Below are positions 57,630-64,000 of a stretch of 64,000 nt of DNA, piece after piece. A program made the translations under genes and the position numbers. Origin of the DNA: Deinococcus sp. YIM 77859 (GTDB lineage: Bacteria; Deinococcota; Deinococci; Deinococcales; Deinococcaceae). The notes under the pieces were generated by a model. The model searched no databases. It was given only the letters and a program-made list of their open reading frames with translations, and was not told where the DNA came from. The stretch spans positions 1,131,001 to 1,195,000 of the forward strand of contig NZ_JQNI01000002.1 of NCBI RefSeq assembly GCF_000745175.1. Reading direction: 5' to 3'. Each line of letters begins with the position of its first letter. The first letter of the stretch is position 1.

Positions 57630-59585
57630 TCAGGCACCCACCGCCGCGCGCGGCAGAACCGCCGGAGCCGCTGGGGCGACCTCGCCCGGCACCCGGTGAA
57701 TGGGCACGTCCGTCTCGACCCGCTGCACCTGCCCGTCTTGGTACCGGAACTCGGCCTGCACGCGCACGCTGTCTGAGCCGTCATACAGGGCGGCGATGAT
57801 GGGGGCGTACTTCTGGTGGATGGTTCCCCGGCGAATCTTGCCGGTGCGCGTCAGCTCATCGTCGTCCGCATCCAGCTGCTTGTAGAGGAGCACGAACCGC
57901 TTGACCCGCTCGTGCGGTTCTAGGCGCTCATTCACCGCCTGCACCTCCCGCGCGATGAGCTCGGCCACCTCGGGTTTGCGGCTGAGGTCCATGTACGTCG
58001 TGTAGGCAAGCTGGCGTTTCTCGGCCCACTGCCCGGCGGTGAGGGGGTCCACATTCAGCAGCGCGGTGACGTCCTCCTGACCGTCCCCAAGCACCACCGC
58101 CTCCTTGATGTAGGGGCTGAACTTCAGGCGGTTTTCGATAAACTGCGGGCTAAAGCGTTCGCCCCGAGCGTTTTGCATCACGTCCTTGAGGCGATCAATC
58201 ACGATCAGGTGGCCGTCTTCGGTCAGGCGGCCCGCATCGCCCGAGTGCAACCAGCCGTCCCGGATGGTTTCGGCACTCGCTTCCGGTTTCTTGTAGTAGC
58301 CGTGGCACACGGCGGGGCTGCGGCTGATGATCTCGCCTTCCTCACTGATGCGGACCTCGCCGCCGGGAAGAATCTTGCCCACCGTGTCAAAGCGCACGTC
58401 GCCGTCGCGGTGCACGTAGGCGATCCCCACGATCTCGGTTTGCCCGTAGATTTGCTTCAGGTTCACCCCCAGGCCGTGGTAGAAGCGGAACACATCGGGG
58501 CCGAGGGCCGCGCCGCCGGTGTAGGCTCGGCGCAGACGCAGAAAGCCCAGCTGATCGAGCAGCGGCCTGGTCAGCCCCCAGTACGCCAGCCAGCGCTTCA
58601 GGGCGGTGAGCGCGTTCGGTTTCTTGCCGGTCAGGCTGGCGTCAGCGGCATCGGTACTCCACCTCAGCAGCCAGCGGTATACGGCGCGGTTCAGGCTGTA
58701 GCTTTCCTGCACGCGCAGGAACATCTGGCTCTGGATGTTTTCCCATACCCGCGGCGGCGCGAACATCACGTGCGGGCCAACCTCGACCAGGTCATGCATG
58801 GCCGTCTCGGTGCTCTCCGGGAAATTCACCGTGATTCCGCAGGCCAGCGCCACCGCGACCGTCATCATCTGCTCGCCGATCCAGGCCAGCGGCAGAAAGG
58901 AGAGGTAGTCGTCACCGGGTCTGAGGGGGTCCACCTCGCCCAGCGCCTGCCCCATGTAGAGGAGGTTGCGGTGACTGAGCATCGCGGCCTTGGGCAGACC
59001 GGTCGTGCCGCTCGTCAGCGAGAAGTGGCAGATGTCGTCCGGCTTGCCGAGGGCGGCCTCCCGCTCGAACACGTCCGAGGCGTCCCGGCGGCCCAGCGCG
59101 AGCAACTCCTCAAAGCTGAGGAACCACTCGTCTCCAGCGTGCTTGCGCATGCCGCGCCCATCCTCGTAGATCACCCGGCGGACCTTGGGAAGCTCGTGGC
59201 GATGTTCGAGGAGCTTGTCGACCTGCTCCTCGTCCTCGGCGAGCACAACAACCGCGTCGGTGTAGTCCACGACGTAACGGACTTCGGAGGGGGCGCTACT
59301 TTGGTACACCCCCACGCTGATCGCCCCCAGCGCCTGCGCGCCCAGTTCCATAAAGACCCAGGCGGGGATGTTTTCCGCGATGATGGCGACCTTGTCGCCC
59401 CGGCGCACGCCCAGCGCGTGCAATCCGGCGGCCACCTCGCGCACCCGCTCCAGGTAGGCGGCGTAGGTCGTTTCGTTCCAGATGCCGTATTTCTTGTGGC
59501 GCAGCGCGACGGCCTTCGGCGTAAGAGCGGCGCGGCGCGCCAGCAGTTGCGGGATGGTGAGGGCCGTCACGTCACCCAGGCTCAT
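57630..59585 (-). CDS. long-chain acyl-CoA synthetase-like AMP-forming ligase
   Basis: The 651-residue ANL enzyme has the P-loop-like CHFSLTSGTTGLPKAAMLSH near residue 193, IYGQTEIVGIAY (A5) near residue 385, WLHSGDAGRLTEDGHLIVIDRLKD (A7-A8) and a final lid region with RGERFSPQFIENRL. The length fits the FAA1/FadD15 long-chain class. It sits between livG and livH, overlapping livG by 4 bases (ATGA), so it is fixed within the importer operon. It probably activates the imported acid, but its chain or ring preference is unknown. Confidence 0.88.
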   Translation of the reverse strand: MSLGDVTALTIPQLLARRAALTPKAVALRHKKYGIWNETTYAAYLERVREVAAGLHALGVRRGDKVAIIAENIPAWVFMELGAQALGAISVGVYQSSAPSEVRYVVDYTDAVVVLAEDEEQVDKLLEHRHELPKVRRVIYEDGRGMRKHAGDEWFLSFEELLALGRRDASDVFEREAALGKPDDICHFSLTSGTTGLPKAAMLSHRNLLYMGQALGEVDPLRPGDDYLSFLPLAWIGEQMMTVAVALACGITVNFPESTETAMHDLVEVGPHVMFAPPRVWENIQSQMFLRVQESYSLNRAVYRWLLRWSTDAADASLTGKKPNALTALKRWLAYWGLTRPLLDQLGFLRLRRAYTGGAALGPDVFRFYHGLGVNLKQIYGQTEIVGIAYVHRDGDVRFDTVGKILPGGEVRISEEGEIISRSPAVCHGYYKKPEASAETIRDGWLHSGDAGRLTEDGHLIVIDRLKDVMQNARGERFSPQFIENRLKFSPYIKEAVVLGDGQEDVTALLNVDPLTAGQWAEKRQLAYTTYMDLSRKPEVAELIAREVQAVNERLEPHERVKRFVLLYKQLDADDDELTRTGKIRRGTIHQKYAPIIAALYDGSDSVRVQAEFRYQDGQVQRVETDVPIHRVPGEVAPAAPAVLPRAAVGA

Positions 59586-60364
59586 GCGCCCACCGCCTGC
59601 GGCTCCGCTACGCCCGTATACGCCTCGATCACCCGCGGATCGCCGCTGACCTCGGCGGGAGTGCCGCCCGCGATGCGCTGCCCGAAGTCGAGGACGTACA
59701 CCCGGTCACTGATGTCCATCACGACCCCCAGGTCGTGTTCGATCAGCACCACCGTGATTCCCTGCTCACGCTGGATATCGAGGATAAAGCGCACCATGTC
59801 TTCTTTCTCCTCGACGTTCATGCCCGCCATCGGCTCATCGAGCAGCAGAAGCTGCGGCGCGAGGGTGAGCGCCCGAGCCACCTCCACCCGCTTCTGGATG
59901 CCGTAGCTGAGGGTGCCGACCGGGTGCGTGCGGTAGGGTTCCAGCTCCATGAAGTCCACGATTCGCTCGACATAGGCGCGGTTCTCGGCCTCGCGGCGGC
60001 TGGCGCGGCCATAGAAGATCAGGCTGTCCAGCAGGCTGTAGCGCAGGTGCGTATGCCGAGCGAGAAGCAGGTTCTCGACGACGCTGAGGCCCCGGAAGAG
60101 TTCCAGGTTCTGGAAGGCGCGGGCAATGCCGTAGCGGGTCACGACGTTGGGCGCGGCGTGCGTCAGGTCGTATTCGCCAAAGGTGATGCGGCCCCGCGTG
60201 GGGTGGTAGAAGCCACTGATGCAGTTCAGCAGGCTGGTTTTGCCCGCCCCGTTCGGACCGATGATGCTGACGATCTCGCCTTCCGGCACGGTGAGGCTCA
60301 CGTCCGTCAGGGCATTCAGGCCCCCAAAGGTGAGCGTGACGTGCTCGACATGCAGTTGCGGCAT
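59582..60364 (-). CDS. livG: LIV-type ABC transporter ATPase
   Basis: The 260-residue ATPase has Walker A IIGPNGAGKTSLLNCIS, the signature LSYGIQKRVEVARAL, Walker B LLLLDEPMAGMNVEEKEDMV and the switch His VLIEHDLGVVMDIS. The YGIARAFQNLELFRGLSVVENLLLARH block is a LivG hallmark. It is the first gene of the cluster, with a GGAGGTGAA ribosome binding site before the ATG. Its upstream region holds two TCTAGA palindromes. Confidence 0.93.
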   Translation of the reverse strand: MPQLHVEHVTLTFGGLNALTDVSLTVPEGEIVSIIGPNGAGKTSLLNCISGFYHPTRGRITFGEYDLTHAAPNVVTRYGIARAFQNLELFRGLSVVENLLLARHTHLRYSLLDSLIFYGRASRREAENRAYVERIVDFMELEPYRTHPVGTLSYGIQKRVEVARALTLAPQLLLLDEPMAGMNVEEKEDMVRFILDIQREQGITVVLIEHDLGVVMDISDRVYVLDFGQRIAGGTPAEVSGDPRVIEAYTGVAEPQAVGA

Positions 60365-60511
60365 TTCACCTCCTGTGGGCCGGGGTCAACCGGGCTGGAG
60401 AGACAAACCGGAAGGGGCCACAGCTCTGGCACCGCAGTCGGCAGAGCGTGGAACGGCAGAAGCTGTCGGTGCCCGGATTATGAGGGCTGTGCTCTCGTTC
60501 ACCTTTTTGAT

Positions 60512-60523
60512 TTGTCTAGACAA
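60512..60523. promoter_or_regulatory. operator-like palindrome 1
   Basis: TTGTCTAGACAA is a perfect 12-bp palindrome. It fits the loose T-x-GT...AC-x-A consensus of FadR-subfamily GntR regulators, though other regulators bind similar sites. Confidence 0.6.
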
Positions 60524-60552
60524 CACAAGCTCTAACGGCAGAGACCGTCTAT

Positions 60553-60564
60553 TGGTCTAGACAG
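60553..60564. promoter_or_regulatory. operator-like palindrome 2
   Basis: TGGTCTAGACAG shares the TCTAGA-centred core GTCTAGACA with palindrome 1. The centres are 41 bp apart, close to four helical turns, so both sites face the same side of the DNA. Confidence 0.6.
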
Positions 60565-60652
60565 GAAGAAGCATGAAGCTCCTCGCCCTTCGCAGACTGA
60601 ACGGCGGCCAGACGCTGTCTCCTTTCCTGGTCAGTGCCCCAAGGTTCTTTTT

Positions 60653-61946
<1,294 letters not shown>

Positions 61947-61971
61947 CAGGCTTTTTCCGGGGGCGATTTCG

Positions 61972-63537
61972 GTGAAGACGCCGCTGACGCCCCTGGAACC
62001 CGTGCTGCGCGCGCTGCGCGTGTATCCGTCCCGGCCCGCGCTGATCGAGGCCGACGGTGGCGGACACCTGAGCTATGAAGGCCTCGCCGACCGGACCGCG
62101 CGCCTCGTCACGCTGCTGCGCGAGGAGGGATTGACCCCGGGCGGCCATGTCCTGCTGCTCTCGCCCAACACCGCCGATGCCCTGACCGCCTTTCACGCGG
62201 TGCCGCTCGCCGGGGGCGTCATCGTGCCGCTGAACCCGCGCTTTCGTGACGCCGAACTGACCTTCCTGAGCGCGCACGCAGATCCGGTGCTCGCGCTGGT
62301 GGACGCGGCGCACCTTCCCCGTGTAGCGGCCACGCTGGCCGAGCGGGGAGTGCCGGTGATCGTGACCGGCTCACAGGGGACCCTGGCGCAGCGGCTCGCG
62401 CGTGTGCCCCCCGCGCCGCTGACCCTCCCCGACCCACTGGCCGAGAATGACCCCATCAGCGTGAACTACACCTCCGGCACGACGAGCGACCCCAAGGGCG
62501 TCATGCTGACGCACCGCGGCGTGTTTCTGAGCGTCACCAACATGCTCTACCACCTGAACCTGCGGCCCGGCAGCGTCTTTTTACACGCCCTGCCCTTCGC
62601 GCATGCGAACGGCTGGGGCAGCGTGTGGGCCGTGACGGCAGCGGGCGGCACACACGTCATGTTGCCGGACCCCAGCCCCGCCCAGCTGCGCGGCGCGATC
62701 ACCGCGCACGGCGTCACCCACCTGTGTGCCTCGCCCGCGCTGCTGGCCCCGCTGGCCGACACCGCCGCGCCGCTGCCCCTCCCCCATCCCGTGCGGGTGA
62801 TGCTGGCCGGAACAAGTCCGCCGCCCCGCCTCATCACGGCCCTTCAGACCCAGGGCTTCGAGGTACTCCACGGGTACGGCCTGACCGAGAGCAGCGCCCT
62901 TGTGACCCTGGCGGACCCCACGCCGGAGACTCAGGCCCTTGCGCCGGAGGAGCAGGTTCGGCTGCTCGCCCGGCAGGGGTACACCATGCTGCTGGCCGGG
63001 CAGGTGGCGGTGGTGCGTGACGACGGCACACCCGTGCCACACGACGGCGCGACCCCCGGTGAGATTGTTCTGCGCGGCAACCAGATCATGAAGGGCTACT
63101 ACAAAAACCGCGCTGCCACCCGCCGCGCCGTGCGGGACGGCTGGCTCCACACCGGTGACGTGGCCTGCGTGCATCCCGACGGACGGCTAGAGATCCTCGA
63201 CCGCGCCGGAGACCTGCTCAATGTCGCCGGGCAGCCTGTGTCCAGCGCCCAGGTGGAAGCCGTGCTGTACCGGCATCCCAGCGTGCGCGAGGCGGTCGTG
63301 GTCGCAGCGCGCGGCGAGGACGGGGACGTGCCCGTCGCCTTTGTGACGCTGCACCCCGGGGCACAGGTGCAGGGCCGGGAGCTGCTCTCCTTTGCCCGCC
63401 CGCACCTGCCTCCGCATGCCCTTCCCGCCCGCATCGTGTTTACCCCGGAGTTGCCCAAGACCGCGAGTGGTAAGGTGCTGAAGTACGTGCTGCGCGAACA
63501 GGCCCGCGAGCGGGTCGCTGGACAACCGGCAGATTAA
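61972..63537 (+). CDS. acyl-CoA synthetase (AMP-forming, class I ANL)
   Basis: The 521-residue ANL ligase has SVNYTSGTTSDPKGVMLTHRG near residue 163, LHGYGLTESSALV (A5) near residue 298, GWLHTGDVACVHPDGRLEILDRAGDLL (A7-A8) and the C-terminal lysine motif PKTASGKVLKY. It resembles medium- or long-chain fatty acyl-CoA synthetases. The start is GTG at 61972; the upstream G-run is a weak ribosome binding site and no TANNNT box is seen, possibly because TnpB element 2 replaced the original promoter. rnhB follows 17 bases later. Confidence 0.88.
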   Translation: MKTPLTPLEPVLRALRVYPSRPALIEADGGGHLSYEGLADRTARLVTLLREEGLTPGGHVLLLSPNTADALTAFHAVPLAGGVIVPLNPRFRDAELTFLSAHADPVLALVDAAHLPRVAATLAERGVPVIVTGSQGTLAQRLARVPPAPLTLPDPLAENDPISVNYTSGTTSDPKGVMLTHRGVFLSVTNMLYHLNLRPGSVFLHALPFAHANGWGSVWAVTAAGGTHVMLPDPSPAQLRGAITAHGVTHLCASPALLAPLADTAAPLPLPHPVRVMLAGTSPPPRLITALQTQGFEVLHGYGLTESSALVTLADPTPETQALAPEEQVRLLARQGYTMLLAGQVAVVRDDGTPVPHDGATPGEIVLRGNQIMKGYYKNRAATRRAVRDGWLHTGDVACVHPDGRLEILDRAGDLLNVAGQPVSSAQVEAVLYRHPSVREAVVVAARGEDGDVPVAFVTLHPGAQVQGRELLSFARPHLPPHALPARIVFTPELPKTASGKVLKYVLREQARERVAGQPAD

Positions 63538-63554
63538 AGGCGGTGTCTGCTCCT

Positions 63555-64000
63555 ATGCCTCTTCCCCTCATCACCCCTGATTGGTCCCTCGAGCGCGAAC
63601 ACTGGCGGCGCGGCCACTTTCGTGTGGCGGGCGTGGACGAGGCGGGGCGTGGGGCCTGGGCGGGGCCGGTGACGGTCGCGGCGGTCATCCTGCCCGGCTT
63701 GGCGGCCGAGTACCCTTTCCGCGACTCCAAACAGCTCACGCCAGCCCAGCGGGAGGTGTTCGCGGCCCAGGTGCGGCGGGTGGCGGTCGCCTGGGCCGTC
63801 GAACACGCCTGGCCGGAGGAGATTGAGCGCCTGAACATCCTGGGAGCCACGCACGCGGCGGCAGAACGCGCCCTTGCCCGCCTCGCTCCCCCGCCGCAGG
63901 CCCTCGTCACCGACTACCTGAGGCTGCGCACGGCCCTCCCCCTCCTTGCCCCCCCAAAGGCCGACGCCCTCAGCTACAGCGTCGCGGCAGCCAGCCTGCT
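63555..64000 (+). CDS. rnhB: ribonuclease HII, cut by the window end
   Basis: RNase HII removes ribonucleotides and RNA from RNA-DNA hybrids. The visible 148 residues include VAGVDEAGRGAWAGPVTVAA with the Asp-Glu metal pair, FRDSKQLTPAQRE, LVTDYLRL (third acid) and PPKADALSYSVAAASLL, where the fourth acidic residue and the conserved AAAS segment lie. GRGAWAGPV replaces the commoner GRGPLAGPV. The ATG at 63555 starts MPLPLITPDW. The frame is still open at base 64000. Confidence 0.92.
   Translation, partial: MPLPLITPDWSLEREHWRRGHFRVAGVDEAGRGAWAGPVTVAAVILPGLAAEYPFRDSKQLTPAQREVFAAQVRRVAVAWAVEHAWPEEIERLNILGATHAAAERALARLAPPPQALVTDYLRLRTALPLLAPPKADALSYSVAAASL

Larger units (their letters stand above)
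60365..60652 (-). promoter_or_regulatory. control region of the liv/acyl-CoA cluster
   Basis: This noncoding stretch holds two related palindromes (see separate entries). Bases 60365-60500 contain the livG leader and no feature other than its ribosome binding site. Bases 60565-60652 lead up to the right end of TnpB element 2. I could not pick one clear -10/-35 pair; TTAGAG near 60535 on the minus strand is a weak candidate between the palindromes. Confidence 0.5.

Overview
The window is a piece of a Deinococcus chromosome. It is GC-rich and densely coded on both strands. Several gene families point to the genus: an SLH-anchored outer-envelope barrel protein, a PolX polymerase with a PHP domain, RecJ and RecF, and paired TrkH potassium channels. 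Many genes start without a Shine-Dalgarno sequence; instead a TANNNT -10 box lies 5 to 9 bases before the start codon, the leaderless-mRNA layout known from Deinococcus. The species cannot be fixed from this sequence alone.

Layout, 1-34 kb: rpsA with a strong terminator; an oxidoreductase; the competence pair comEA-comEC; an EamA exporter; an RNA methyltransferase; a potassium uptake operon (trkH-trkH-trkA); trpC with a metallo-hydrolase; hpt-arsB; small membrane and phosphoesterase genes; a VanW-type wall protein; HD hydrolase, enoyl-CoA hydratase and deoD. A 400-base AT-richer regulatory stretch leads into the SLH/coiled-coil/beta-barrel protein. Then come a LapA-like protein with recJ, a sugar-isomerase-like SIS protein, tRNA-Arg(CCG), a SurA/PpiD-type chaperone, trpS-scpA, argF-argC, a second EamA protein and an RNase Z.

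Layout, 34-53 kb: a tnpA-less TnpB element sits in what looks like the first codons of a PHP-family histidinol-phosphatase gene. It is followed by polX, whose polymerase aspartates are missing, an Fsr-like MFS exporter, several small genes, meaB, a diguanylate cyclase, a phosphatase-purM pair, a TVP38 membrane protein, a polyprenyl synthase, an N-formylglutamate-amidohydrolase-like gene, recF with a DUF721/zinc-ribbon gene, and an RsmC-like methyltransferase.

Layout, 53-64 kb: a leftward cluster livG-acyl-CoA ligase-livH-livM-livJ-livF-phenylacetate-CoA-ligase-like encodes a complete LIV-type ABC importer with two CoA ligases, which suggests import and CoA activation of carboxylic acids. Two TCTAGA-centred palindromes 41 bp apart lie upstream of it, and a 144-bp multi-hairpin repeat lies between livH and livM. 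A second tnpA-less TnpB element separates this cluster from a divergent acyl-CoA synthetase gene. The window ends inside rnhB.

The most notable points are: the TnpB insertion that appears to have displaced a leaderless start and supplied a replacement ribosome binding site; five junctions where the upstream stop codon (TAG or TAA) forms the first half of the next gene's -10 box; the degenerate PolX palm; the twin operators and nested-hairpin repeat in the liv cluster; and the leader of the SLH gene.
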